Source: Rhodocyclaceae bacterium (GTDB taxonomy: Bacteria; Pseudomonadota; Gammaproteobacteria; Burkholderiales; Usitatibacteraceae). Taken from it: DNA of 64,000 bases. How positions within the stretch are numbered: the stretch's first letter is position 1; every line of letters starts with the position of its first letter. The stretch is taken from NCBI GenBank assembly GCA_020247395.1, contig JADCJC010000055.1, positions 62,001 to 126,000 of the forward strand, read 5' to 3'. The translations under genes were made by a program, and so were the position numbers. Shown here piece after piece: positions 39,780 through 48,583 of this stretch. The notes below the pieces were generated by a model. It was not told the DNA's origin and ran no database searches. It worked only from the letters and a program-made list of their open reading frames with translations.

Positions 39780-41168
39780 ATGAACTGTTCAACGACAAAT
39801 TTCGGCTGGTTGAGTATTTTCCGGTTGGGCTTGGTGCAGACCGCATTGGGCGCAATCGTGGTGTTAACGACCTCCACCCTCAATCGTGTCATGGTGGTGG
39901 AACTTGCATTGCCGGCCATGTTGCCGGGTGCGCTGGTGACACTTCACTACGCGATGCAGATGTTACGTCCACGCATGGGGTACGGTTCCGATCTCGGGCA
40001 ACGCCGCACACCTTGGATTGTCGGCGGCATGGCGGCATTGGCGGTCGGGGGAACGATGGCCGCGATGGCGACTGCGCTAATGGCGACAAACCTTGCCGCA
40101 GGCATCGCGCTTGCCGTAGCATCGTTTGTCATGATTGGTGGCGGCGTCAGTGCCTGTGGCACATCTCTGCTTGTACTGCTCGCAAAACGAGTGCATCAGG
40201 ATCGACGCGCGGCGGCGGCAACATTGGTATGGATGATGATGATTGCCGGCTTTGCCATTACCGCGACTGTCGCAGGCAAATTGCTCGATCCGTTTTCTAC
40301 CGCACGAATGATATTCGTCACCGGTGGCGTGTCGATGGTGGCGTTTCTAGTCACACTGGTCGCCATCTGGCGGGTCGAAGGCAATGACAAAGAAGCGGCT
40401 GGATTGGCGGACAACGAGGCCGCAAGGCCGGTATTCTTTGATGCGCTCAAGCAGGTTTGGTCAGAGCGCGACGCGCGCCATTTCACTATTTTTGTATTTG
40501 TGTCGATGATTGCCTACAGCGCACAGGACCTGATTCTCGAACCATTTGCCGGTGCGATTTTTGCCTTTACACCGGGCGAATCGACCAAGTTGTCCGGTAT
40601 CCAGCATGGAGGCGTGTTCGCCGGGATGTTGCTGGTTGCGCTTGTGACAACGCTATTCAAGGGCCGCACGGTAGCGTCGCTGAAGGCGTGGGTGGTCGGT
40701 GGTTGTGTTGCCTCGGCGATTGCGCAGGCAGGGTTGGTGCTGGCTGGTGTTGCAGGCATGCCTTGGCCGCTACGCGAAAACGTATTTCTATTGGGTGTCG
40801 CCAACGGTGCCTTCTCGATTGCCGCAATCGGCGCAATGATGGCAATGGCCTCGCAAGGACGCGGTGCCCGCGAGGGGGTTCGTATGGGGATGTGGGGCGC
40901 AGCACAGGCTATCGCTTTTGGTGTCGGCGGATTCTTGGGTACGGTGCTCGCCGATCTCGGCAAATTGCTCATGGGTAGTAGCGCAACGCCGGGAAATGCG
41001 TACGCAATGGTGTTTGCGCTGGAGGCCATCGCCTTCGTCGCGGCCGCTTGGTTAGCAATGAACATTCGCATTGATCGTGTGACCGCTACTGTAGGCACCG
41101 CCGCAGTTACTGATCGCAAGACTCGTAAACCGCTGGAATTGACGCCTCGAATGGAAGGGAGCGACTAA
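39780..41168 (+). CDS. PucC-family transporter between bchG and bchP
   Basis: A 462-residue, 12-helix PucC/BCH-family protein, the homologue of the ORF428-type gene that lies between bchG and bchP in purple bacteria. The family blocks TSTLNRVMVVELALPAMLPG and MQMLRPRMGYGSDLGQRR are present, more divergent than in the other two paralogues here. It has been proposed to deliver or channel bacteriochlorophyll. It starts 14 bases after bchG, and bchP follows after a single base. Confidence 0.9.
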   Translation: MNCSTTNFGWLSIFRLGLVQTALGAIVVLTTSTLNRVMVVELALPAMLPGALVTLHYAMQMLRPRMGYGSDLGQRRTPWIVGGMAALAVGGTMAAMATALMATNLAAGIALAVASFVMIGGGVSACGTSLLVLLAKRVHQDRRAAAATLVWMMMIAGFAITATVAGKLLDPFSTARMIFVTGGVSMVAFLVTLVAIWRVEGNDKEAAGLADNEAARPVFFDALKQVWSERDARHFTIFVFVSMIAYSAQDLILEPFAGAIFAFTPGESTKLSGIQHGGVFAGMLLVALVTTLFKGRTVASLKAWVVGGCVASAIAQAGLVLAGVAGMPWPLRENVFLLGVANGAFSIAAIGAMMAMASQGRGAREGVRMGMWGAAQAIAFGVGGFLGTVLADLGKLLMGSSATPGNAYAMVFALEAIAFVAAAWLAMNIRIDRVTATVGTAAVTDRKTRKPLELTPRMEGSD

Positions 41169-41169
41169 C

Positions 41170-42378
41170 ATGCTGAACCTAGATGTGTACGACGTAGTGG
41201 TGGTAGGAGGGGGGCCTTCTGGTTCAACCGCCGCGAGCGACCTAGCACGCCAGGGCAAACGCGTGATGCTGCTCGACAAAGCTGGCCGTATCAAGCCTTG
41301 TGGCGGTGCAATCCCGCCCGCTGCGATTGAAGAGTTTGCCATCCCAGATGAATTGCTGGTGGCAAAGGTTACATCCGCGCGAATGGTGTCACCAAAGGGT
41401 ATTGCCGTCGATATGCCGATTACCGGCGGATTTGTTGGCATGGTTGATCGTGAGCATTTTGATGAGTGGCTGCGTGCCCGTGCGGCAATGCTAGGGGCCA
41501 TCCGCGTCACCGGCAGTTATGAGTCGATCACGCGTGATAGCGCCGGCTATGCGATTGTTCACTACAGCACAGAGTCTGATGATGGCGACGGCAGTGAGCA
41601 AAAGCGGTCGCATATGGTTCGTACCCGCTTGGTGATTGGCGCGGATGGTGCGTCGTCAAAAGTTGCACGTCAGGAAGTCGATGCGGCGGCAGACGTTAAC
41701 TACGTATACGCTTATCACGAGATCGTCCAATCCCCCGCAGCGAGCACCGGCTTCGACCCGGCGCGTTGCGACGTCTATTACCAAGGCGTGGTTTCGCCCG
41801 ATTTTTATGGCTGGGTGTTCCCGCATGGCGACACCACCAGTGTTGGCATGGGGACGGCGCACAAGGGGTTCTCTATCCGCAACGCCACCGCAGGGCTGCG
41901 TGAAGCAGCGGGGCTAAAGGACGCAGCGACTGTGCGTCGAGAAGGCGCGCCGCTGCCGATGAAGCCGCTAAGGCGCTGGGACAACGGTCGTGATGTCGTG
42001 CTTGCTGGTGACGCTGCCGGCGTGGTGGCACCGGCCTCGGGCGAGGGGATTTACTACGCCATGTTGGGCGGCCGTCTCGCCGCCGATGCCGCGCTCCAGT
42101 TTCTTGCGACCAATCAAGCGAGTGCATTGGCGACAGCGCGTAAGCGCTTCATGAAGGCGCATGGCCGCGTGTTTTGGATACTCGGCATCATGCAGTCGTT
42201 CTGGTACAACAGCGATAAACGGCGCGAGCGGTTCGTCAGTATCTGCCGCGATAAAGATGTACAGGAACTCACTTGGCAGGCTTATATGCACAAGAAGCTG
42301 GTGCGTGCCAAGCCGATGGCGCACATCCGCATTTTCTTTAAGGATTTGGCGCATCTCATTGGGTTCGCCCGGGTATAG
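41170..42378 (+). CDS. bchP: Geranylgeranyl reductase BchP
   Basis: FAD-dependent reductase that converts the geranylgeranyl tail of bacteriochlorophyll to phytyl. The N-terminal FAD motif VVVGGGPSGSTAASDLARQG and the second motif VVLAGDAAGVVAPASGEGIY are clear. Length is 402 residues. The Shine-Dalgarno GGAAGGGAG lies in the end of the preceding gene. It is the last photosynthesis gene of the cluster on this side. Confidence 0.96.
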   Translation: MLNLDVYDVVVVGGGPSGSTAASDLARQGKRVMLLDKAGRIKPCGGAIPPAAIEEFAIPDELLVAKVTSARMVSPKGIAVDMPITGGFVGMVDREHFDEWLRARAAMLGAIRVTGSYESITRDSAGYAIVHYSTESDDGDGSEQKRSHMVRTRLVIGADGASSKVARQEVDAAADVNYVYAYHEIVQSPAASTGFDPARCDVYYQGVVSPDFYGWVFPHGDTTSVGMGTAHKGFSIRNATAGLREAAGLKDAATVRREGAPLPMKPLRRWDNGRDVVLAGDAAGVVAPASGEGIYYAMLGGRLAADAALQFLATNQASALATARKRFMKAHGRVFWILGIMQSFWYNSDKRRERFVSICRDKDVQELTWQAYMHKKLVRAKPMAHIRIFFKDLAHLIGFARV

Positions 42379-42527
42379 CGAGGTTGAATTGCGCGGCTGC
42401 GTCGGTCGTGGCGTCACCGCAGGTCTGCTCATTCCTGCACAAAACTCGCGGTTGACGGCGGGAGGCATTTGCTGGCAGTCTTTGGTAGCAGGCAGCGGTT
42501 CATTCTCAACTTCCCTTGGCAGCATTC

Positions 42528-43832
42528 ATGTCCCCTCGTCTCGTTGATCACGCCGATCGTTACACGCTCGCCGCGGAAGTGCATGCGCGACTGTCAGTCG
42601 AAATCCATGCGCCGACCCGCGCGAGTTATGTCGCGGTATTGGTTGCACCGGAAGACCGGTCAACCGAGCTGGAACACATTGTTACGCTCTGCGAGCGTTT
42701 TGGCGTCACGCCGCCGCAGCCGGGCGCGACGCACTTCAGCGCTCAGCTCGACAATCTACGTATCAAATGGGAACGTCACGGCGAATTCTCTGGTTACACA
42801 TTTTTTGTCGCTGGTCTCAGTCCCCAGCCGTTTTCGGAACCGGCGGTATCGTTTTTGCCCGACGACTGGCTGGAGGGTATCCCAGGCCAGCGAATGGTCG
42901 CGGCGCACGCAAAACTCGCAGTCCGTCAGCCTGTTCCCACCGCCAGCGAACTCGAAGCGTTCTTTGTTGGCAACATTGCCGTCGGTGCTGAGGTTAGCGA
43001 AGGGGCAGGTATCGCATTTACCGACTTCAAAATTCACAAAGACGGCTATTCGCGTTTTCTTGTGATTGATGTCGGTCTCACGCCCGATCAAGCAGGGCGG
43101 GTGGTGCAGCGCTTGTTTGAAATCGAGGCCTACCGGATGCTTGCATTGCTCGGTCTGCCGGTGGCACGCCAACGCGCTGCCGACGTAACGGCGATGGAGC
43201 GCCGCCTTACCAGCGTGACAGATAGCATCGGTGCAGAAAAATCCACCGCGGCGGATGACGATGAACACCTGCTAGGTGAATTGACTCGCCTCGCGGCCGA
43301 GGTGGAGCGTGCGCTGGCCGGGAGCCAGTATCGGTTTGGCGCGAGCAGGGCTTATTACGATTTGGTGCGTACACGAATTGCCGAGTTGCGTGAGCGCCGC
43401 ATCGCGGGTGTACAAACCATCGACGAGTTCATGACGCGGCGTTTGGCACCAGCGATGGCGACTTGCGCCACCGTCTCGCAGCGACTGCGCGACTTGTCCG
43501 ACCGGGTAGCGCAAACTAGCGGGCTGTTGTCTACGAGGGTTGATATCGCCAGGGAAAAGCAGAATCAAGCGTTGCTGGGGTCGATGGATAAACGCGCCAA
43601 ATTGCAGTTACGTCTGCAACAAACCGTAGAAGGTTTGTCGGTTGCCGCAATCACCTACTATGTCGTCGGCTTGATCAGTTGGGTGTTTAAGGCCATCGCG
43701 TCGGCCGGGATCAACGTCAACGTTGAGCTTGCGACCGGCATATCTATTCCGATCATTGTTCTGTTGGTGGCGCTCGCGGTGAGGCGCGCACGACGGCGCG
43801 TCGTTGGCCGAGATGACGACAATCCGCAATGA
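42528..43832 (+). CDS. DUF3422 family membrane-associated protein
   Basis: A 434-residue protein of the DUF3422 family. The N-terminus has HADRYTLAAEVHARLSVEIH, which is typical. A helical region near 270-355 includes coiled-coil-like stretches, and two hydrophobic helices lie at about 370-390 and 405-425, followed by a basic tail RRARRRVVGRDDD. The ATG at 42528 is chosen over TTG 42516. The function is unknown. It is coupled to the next small gene by an ATGA overlap. Confidence 0.85.
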   Translation: MSPRLVDHADRYTLAAEVHARLSVEIHAPTRASYVAVLVAPEDRSTELEHIVTLCERFGVTPPQPGATHFSAQLDNLRIKWERHGEFSGYTFFVAGLSPQPFSEPAVSFLPDDWLEGIPGQRMVAAHAKLAVRQPVPTASELEAFFVGNIAVGAEVSEGAGIAFTDFKIHKDGYSRFLVIDVGLTPDQAGRVVQRLFEIEAYRMLALLGLPVARQRAADVTAMERRLTSVTDSIGAEKSTAADDDEHLLGELTRLAAEVERALAGSQYRFGASRAYYDLVRTRIAELRERRIAGVQTIDEFMTRRLAPAMATCATVSQRLRDLSDRVAQTSGLLSTRVDIAREKQNQALLGSMDKRAKLQLRLQQTVEGLSVAAITYYVVGLISWVFKAIASAGINVNVELATGISIPIIVLLVALAVRRARRRVVGRDDDNPQ

Positions 43833-44113
43833 CCATCGAACGTTTTTTTGCCAGCGGTCTGGCGACCGATATCATTTTGTGCGTGATGCTGTTGGAACTG
43901 TTGGTGCTGTCGCTTATCTACCGGCGCAACGGACGCGGCATAGCGCCGCTGGACCTGTTCTTCAGCCTAGGTGCCGGTGCCGGTTTAGTGTTGGCGTTGC
44001 GCGCTACGCTAACAGGGGCTGGTGTCGGTTGGATCGGTGCGGCGCTGCTACTGTCGTTCTGTCTGCATGTCGTTGACCAACTTCGACGTGCGAGAAAGAC
44101 TCATCAAGTCTAG
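43829..44113 (+). CDS. Small membrane protein coupled to the DUF3422 gene
   Basis: A 94-residue protein with two or three hydrophobic segments (about 8-28, 38-55 and 60-78) and a basic C-terminus RRARKTHQV. Its ATG overlaps the stop of the DUF3422 gene. Partner membrane proteins of this kind are common next to DUF3422 genes in betaproteobacteria as far as I recall. The function is unknown. Confidence 0.7.
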   Translation: MTIERFFASGLATDIILCVMLLELLVLSLIYRRNGRGIAPLDLFFSLGAGAGLVLALRATLTGAGVGWIGAALLLSFCLHVVDQLRRARKTHQV

Positions 44114-44176
44114 GCAGGGCGGGCGTTTCCCAGCATAAATGTGTTGAAAATGCCGTGGATCAAGGGGTTTCGAAGA

Positions 44177-44300
44177 TGGGAACTTCTAAAAACCTACTGC
44201 GCGGGCGAATCTGTCAGTTCCGGTGCTCGCCGTACACTGGGTACGTGTCCGCTCCTCACTGCCAACTTCACCCGCTCGCGACGGTTTTTAGAAGTTCCCA
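44177..44300. repeat. MITE-like element with 18-bp perfect terminal inverted repeats
   Basis: TGGGAACTTCTAAAAACC at 44177-44194 is matched exactly by its reverse complement at 44283-44300. Inside, CGCGGGCGAA near 44200 pairs imperfectly with TTCACCCGCTCGCG near 44270, so the whole 124-base unit can fold into a long hairpin. It carries no ORF of note and is flanked by GA on both sides, a possible 2-bp target duplication. It sits between the DUF3422 pair and the tRNA. Size and form fit a nonautonomous mobile element or REP-like repeat. Confidence 0.65.
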
Positions 44301-44351
44301 GATCACTCTGGCGCTACACTTCTCGCCAGCCAGGCTTGCCCGGCGAGCCAT

Positions 44352-44426
44352 TGGTGGGCGGTACTGGGATCGAACCAGTGACTTCCACCGTGTGAAGGTG
44401 GCACTCTACCGCTGAGTTAACCGCCC
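44352..44426 (-). tRNA. tRNA-Val (anticodon CAC), CCA encoded
   Basis: On the minus strand the sequence folds as a full cloverleaf. The acceptor stem is GGGCGGT with ACCGCCC, the D arm CTCAGCGGTAGAG, the anticodon stem CCACC with GGTGG around the loop TTCACAC (anticodon CAC), and the T arm CTGGTTCGATCCCAG. The discriminator is A, and the 3' CCA is encoded at 44352-44354. It reads GUG valine codons. The right end of the 450-base gap between 44113 and 44564 is thus explained. Confidence 0.95.
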
Positions 44427-44563
44427 TAACCCGCCCCAACGTGCCGGATGTGAGTTTAAGCGTAAAGCCACCATAATGGCAATTTGCTTGCGCACCGGCG
44501 ATTTTCCCCTTCGCCAACCTGCGCGGCCACCACCGCATTCCACTTGAATCGACACTGACGGAC

Positions 44564-44611
44564 ATGGCAACAAAAATGGCAACAAAAACGGCACCAAAAA
44601 CGGCAACAAAG
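44564..44611 (+). repeat. Four 12-bp tandem repeats at the start of the pseudouridine synthase gene
   Basis: ATGGCAACAAAA occurs twice in a row (44564-44575 and 44576-44587), followed by ACGGCACCAAAA and ACGGCAACAAAG. Each unit encodes M/T-A-T/P-K. The in-frame unit can change in number without breaking the protein, and it provides two start codons. Confidence 0.8.
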
Positions 44612-45982
44612 AAGCCGACCTTGACTCTGGCTAAACTCGCCGCGAAGCGAGCCGCACCAGCCACTGGTACCAATGCAAACGCGGGCACTGGCCGAAGCTA
44701 TTCAACGCGTGCCAAACAAGCCGCGCGACGTGACGGTCGGGAGCTGCCAATTGTGCGCGCCAAGGTTAAGGATCCGCTGATCGCTGCGACGCCAACGGCG
44801 GCAGCCGACACGAAAGACGGTCAATTGAAGTCGCCGACGTCGTCCCGGTCACGCCCATCAGAGCCTCGGCGCTGGCGTAGCCCAGGTGAAGCCGACGTCC
44901 AGCGTTCTGCGTCGTCTCGGCGTGGCAATTCCAGAGACAACAGGCAAGGTAGCCGACCCGAGGGAAAGTTTGGCGAGCGCGCCGACACAGCGCCGATAAT
45001 GGCAAAACCTTCCGGCGGCGCAGCAACGCGGGAAAAGCAAGCGACTCGCACATTTTCTGCGCGTCCCGCTGGGCGGCGATCAACCGGAACGGGTATCAGT
45101 CACGCTAGGGGCGCGCCGTCCGGACATCGCGCTCAGGTAACCCGCATCGAAGGCAAGACCGGTCGCTATGATGGCAAAGGCGAAAACGAACCGTTCACCA
45201 AGGCACCGCCGACTCTGGCACCCGCCGCGTCTGCAACACTAGCCAGTGAGCCGGACGGCATGGTGCGGGTATCGAAACTTTTGTCTGAGCAGGGACTTTG
45301 CTCACGCCGTGAAGCAGACAGCTACATCGCTCGCGGCTGGGTGTGGGCGGACGGCGCGCGTGTTAGCGAGCTTGGTACGCGTGTATTGCCGACTGCCAAG
45401 CTGACGCTAGACCAGCGCGCCACGGCGATGCAGGGTCAGCGCGTCACAATCCTGTTAAACAAACCCATCGGCTATGTTTCCGGCCAGGCGGAAGATGGTT
45501 ACCAACCAGCCAGTGTGCTCATTACTGCGCAGACACAAGTTGCGACGGATGAGGATCGTTTTCAGCACATCAACCGTCGTGGCTTGGCCCCTGCGGGGAG
45601 ACTGGATATTGATTCCACCGGACTACTGGTATTGACGCAGGATGGGCGTATTGCCAAACAACTGGTGGGGGAAAATAGTCCCGTTGAAAAAGAATACCTC
45701 GTGCGCGTGCAAGGCAAACTTGCGCCCGGTGACTTGGAACGATTGCGGCACGGCCTCGAGTTGGACGGCGAGGCGCTTAAACCCGCCAGGGTGAAATGGC
45801 AAAACGCCGACCAGCTTAACTTCATCTTGCAAGAAGGCAAAAAAAGGCAGATCCGGCGCATGTGCGAAATAGTCGGCTTAAAGGTCGTGGGCCTAAAGCG
45901 CATCCGCATCGGCAAGGTGTTGTTGGGTGATTTGCCAGTCGGCAAATGGCGGTTTCTGCGCGGCAATGAGTCGTTCTTATGA
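44564..45982 (+). CDS. RsuA/RluF-type rRNA pseudouridine synthase with long basic N-terminus
   Basis: The C-terminal half (about residues 232-472) is an S4 domain (VSKLLSEQGLCSRREADSYI) plus a pseudouridine synthase domain, with the catalytic Asp in GRLDIDSTGLLVLT and the motif EGKKRQIRRMCEIVGLKV. NKPIGYVSGQ is close to the RluF subfamily, which modifies 23S rRNA helix 80 U2604, though RluB is possible. The first 230 residues are disordered, rich in Arg, Lys, Ser, Thr and Ala, and probably bind RNA. The first codons are a 12-base tandem repeat, and ATG 44576 is an alternative start. Confidence 0.85.
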   Translation: MATKMATKTAPKTATKKPTLTLAKLAAKRAAPATGTNANAGTGRSYSTRAKQAARRDGRELPIVRAKVKDPLIAATPTAAADTKDGQLKSPTSSRSRPSEPRRWRSPGEADVQRSASSRRGNSRDNRQGSRPEGKFGERADTAPIMAKPSGGAATREKQATRTFSARPAGRRSTGTGISHARGAPSGHRAQVTRIEGKTGRYDGKGENEPFTKAPPTLAPAASATLASEPDGMVRVSKLLSEQGLCSRREADSYIARGWVWADGARVSELGTRVLPTAKLTLDQRATAMQGQRVTILLNKPIGYVSGQAEDGYQPASVLITAQTQVATDEDRFQHINRRGLAPAGRLDIDSTGLLVLTQDGRIAKQLVGENSPVEKEYLVRVQGKLAPGDLERLRHGLELDGEALKPARVKWQNADQLNFILQEGKKRQIRRMCEIVGLKVVGLKRIRIGKVLLGDLPVGKWRFLRGNESFL

Positions 45983-46104
45983 AGTCGGTTTAACAGCGGT
46001 GATTTAGTACCGCGCCAATCATCATGTCCGTCGCGTGACTCACATATAATGCGCCCCTTCGTTTCACATCCTGCTTTTGTCCAATCAGCGCCCAGAGAGC
46101 CAAT

Positions 46105-48357
46105 ATGAAATTTCGTTTTCCCATCGTCATCATCGATGAAGACTTTCGCTCCGAAAACACATCCGGCCTAGGCATTCGTGCGCTTGCTGGCGCCATTGAG
46201 GCCGAGGGAATGGAAGTGCTGGGGGTGACCAGTTACGGCGACCTTTCACAATTTGCGCAACAGCAGAGTCGCGCTTCCGCATTTATTTTGTCGATTGATG
46301 ACGAAGAATTCACCCCCGGGCCTGAACTCGATCCGGCGGTGTTGAATCTGCGCGCGTTTATTGAAGAAATACGCTTCAAAAACGCTGATATCCCGATTTA
46401 CCTATATGGTGAAACCAAAACGTCGCGCCATCTGCCGAATGATGTGCTGCGTGAATTGCACGGCTTCATCCACATGTTTGAAGATACTCCAGAGTTTGTC
46501 GCGCGCCACATCATTCGCGAAGCCAGGTCGTATCTAGATGGTTTGGCACCGCCGTTTTTTCGTGCGCTGGTTCACTATGCACAAGATGGCTCGTATTCGT
46601 GGCACTGCCCCGGCCATTCCGGTGGCGTGGCGTTTTTGAAATCGCCCATTGGGCAAATGTTCCACCAGTTTTTTGGTGAAAACATGTTGCGTGCCGACGT
46701 GTGTAATGCCGTCGAAGAGCTGGGTCAGTTGCTTGATCACACTGGCCCGGTGGCGGCGTCGGAACGAAATGCCGCACGCATCTTTAACGCTGATCACTGC
46801 TTCTTTGTCACCAACGGCACCTCAACCTCAAATAAGATGGTGTGGCATGCTAACGTGGCACCGGGCGATACGGTGATCGTTGACCGTAACTGCCACAAGT
46901 CGATTTTGCACGCCATCATCATGACGGGCGCAAACCCGGTATTCCTGATGCCGACGCGAAACCATCTGGGCATCATCGGTCCGATTCCTTTGTCTGAATT
47001 TTCGCCCGAAGCCATTCAGCAAAAGATCGACGCCAATCCGTTTATTGCCGACAAGACCGCCAAGCCGCGCATCCTCACCATTACCCAATCCACCTATGAC
47101 GGTGTGTTGTACAACGTTGAAATGCTGAAGGACTCGCTGGGAAGTCGTGTTGAGACATTGCACTTTGACGAAGCATGGTTGCCGCATGCCACGTTTCATC
47201 CGTTCTACAAAGACATGCACGCCATTGGTGATGTCAACAACGGTCGCTCGCGCTGCAAAGATGCCGTGATTTTCGCAACGCACTCGACTCACAAGTTGCT
47301 CGCCGGTATCTCGCAAGCCTCACAAATTCTGGTTCAAGAATCAGAAACCGTGAAGTTGGATCGCACGCGATTTAACGAAGCGTATTTGATGCATACCTCA
47401 ACCAGCCCGCAGTACGCGATCATTGCCTCGTGCGACGTAGCCGCGGCGATGATGGAACCGCCCGGGGGCACGGCGTTAGTAGAAGAATCGATTGCCGAGG
47501 CGCTCGACTTCCGGCGCGCCATGCGCAAGGTCGATGATGATTTTGGCAAGGACTGGTGGTTCAAAGTGTGGGGGCCGGACAAGCTGGCGGAAGAGGGCGT
47601 CGGCAACCGCGACCAGTGGCTGCTCAAGGCCAATGAGAAGTGGCATGGCTTCGGCAATCTTGCGCCGAACTTCAATCTGCTAGACCCGATCAAATCGACC
47701 ATCATCACCCCCGGCTTGGATGTCTCCGGCAAATTTGCCAAGAGCGGTATTCCGGCATCGATTGTCACAAAGTTTCTCGCTGAACACGGCGTCATCGTCG
47801 AAAAAACGGGGCTCTATTCGTTCTTCATCATGTTCACCATCGGCATCACCAAAGGCCGCTGGAATACGCTGCTCACCGCGTTACAGCAGTTCAAGGACGA
47901 CTACGACAAGAATCAGCCGATGTGGAAGATCCTGCCCGAGTTTGTCGCCACCCAGCCGCAATACGAACGTGTTGGACTGCGCGATCTCTGCCAGCAGATT
48001 CACGACATGTACAAGGCGCACGATATTGCCCGCCTCACCACCGAGATGTATACCTCCGACATGCAGCCGGCCATGAAACCTGCCGACGCGTTTGCCAAGA
48101 TGGCGCACCGCGAGCTTGATCGTGTACCGATTGATGAGCTCGAAGGGCGCATCACCGGCATCTTGCTCACGCCTTATCCGCCGGGTATTCCATTGCTGAT
48201 CCCCGGCGAACGATTTAACAAGACGATTGTTCAGTACCTGAAATTCGCGCGTGATTTCAATGCCCGATTCCCGGGTTTTGAAACCGACATCCACGGGCTG
48301 GTTGAGGACGATGTTGGTGGCGAGTTGTGTTACTTCGTGGACTGCGTGCGCGCCTGA
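46105..48357 (+). CDS. Orn/Lys/Arg decarboxylase (PLP fold type I)
   Basis: A 750-residue amino-acid decarboxylase of the bacterial AdiA/LdcC/SpeF class. An N-terminal receiver-like wing domain (1-140) precedes the PLP domain, where HSTHKLLAGISQAS holds the Schiff-base Lys397 and LHFDEAWLPHA the PLP aspartate. The C-terminal domain has LLTPYPPGIPLLIPGERF. It makes agmatine, cadaverine or putrescine for acid stress or polyamine supply. Substrate choice cannot be read from the sequence by eye. It is a single gene with a terminator downstream. Confidence 0.9.
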   Translation: MKFRFPIVIIDEDFRSENTSGLGIRALAGAIEAEGMEVLGVTSYGDLSQFAQQQSRASAFILSIDDEEFTPGPELDPAVLNLRAFIEEIRFKNADIPIYLYGETKTSRHLPNDVLRELHGFIHMFEDTPEFVARHIIREARSYLDGLAPPFFRALVHYAQDGSYSWHCPGHSGGVAFLKSPIGQMFHQFFGENMLRADVCNAVEELGQLLDHTGPVAASERNAARIFNADHCFFVTNGTSTSNKMVWHANVAPGDTVIVDRNCHKSILHAIIMTGANPVFLMPTRNHLGIIGPIPLSEFSPEAIQQKIDANPFIADKTAKPRILTITQSTYDGVLYNVEMLKDSLGSRVETLHFDEAWLPHATFHPFYKDMHAIGDVNNGRSRCKDAVIFATHSTHKLLAGISQASQILVQESETVKLDRTRFNEAYLMHTSTSPQYAIIASCDVAAAMMEPPGGTALVEESIAEALDFRRAMRKVDDDFGKDWWFKVWGPDKLAEEGVGNRDQWLLKANEKWHGFGNLAPNFNLLDPIKSTIITPGLDVSGKFAKSGIPASIVTKFLAEHGVIVEKTGLYSFFIMFTIGITKGRWNTLLTALQQFKDDYDKNQPMWKILPEFVATQPQYERVGLRDLCQQIHDMYKAHDIARLTTEMYTSDMQPAMKPADAFAKMAHRELDRVPIDELEGRITGILLTPYPPGIPLLIPGERFNKTIVQYLKFARDFNARFPGFETDIHGLVEDDVGGELCYFVDCVRA

Positions 48358-48533
48358 CCGGAGACGTTTCGAGCTTGATCTCTGGATGCCGAAACTCTCA
48401 CGTTGGAGTCTTCTCAAGAACGCGCTCCAACGCAATCGACACGATTCCGTGCTGGGTGGCAACGGCGCAAGCAGGATCCAGAAGCGGAGACCATAACGCG
48501 GAAATGCGGTTTCACAAGTTTCGCGCCACGATA

Positions 48534-48559
48534 AAAACCCTGCGATCGCTGGGTTTTTT
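48534..48559. terminator. Bidirectional terminator between the decarboxylase and the OYE gene
   Basis: AAAACCC at 48534-48540 and GGGTTTT at 48551-48557 form a stem around the palindrome GCGATCGC. T runs occur on the right of the plus strand (TTTTTT) and of the minus strand (GGGTTTTTAT). It serves both convergent genes. The 226-base gap contains nothing else I can support. Confidence 0.85.
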
Positions 48560-48583
48560 GTTTGCGCGCGGAGCAGGCTGGCG

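Noticed and set aside
40514-41119. 201-aa minus-strand frame over the PucC paralogue
   Set aside because: Ala/Pro/Ser-rich antisense frame of a hydrophobic membrane protein.
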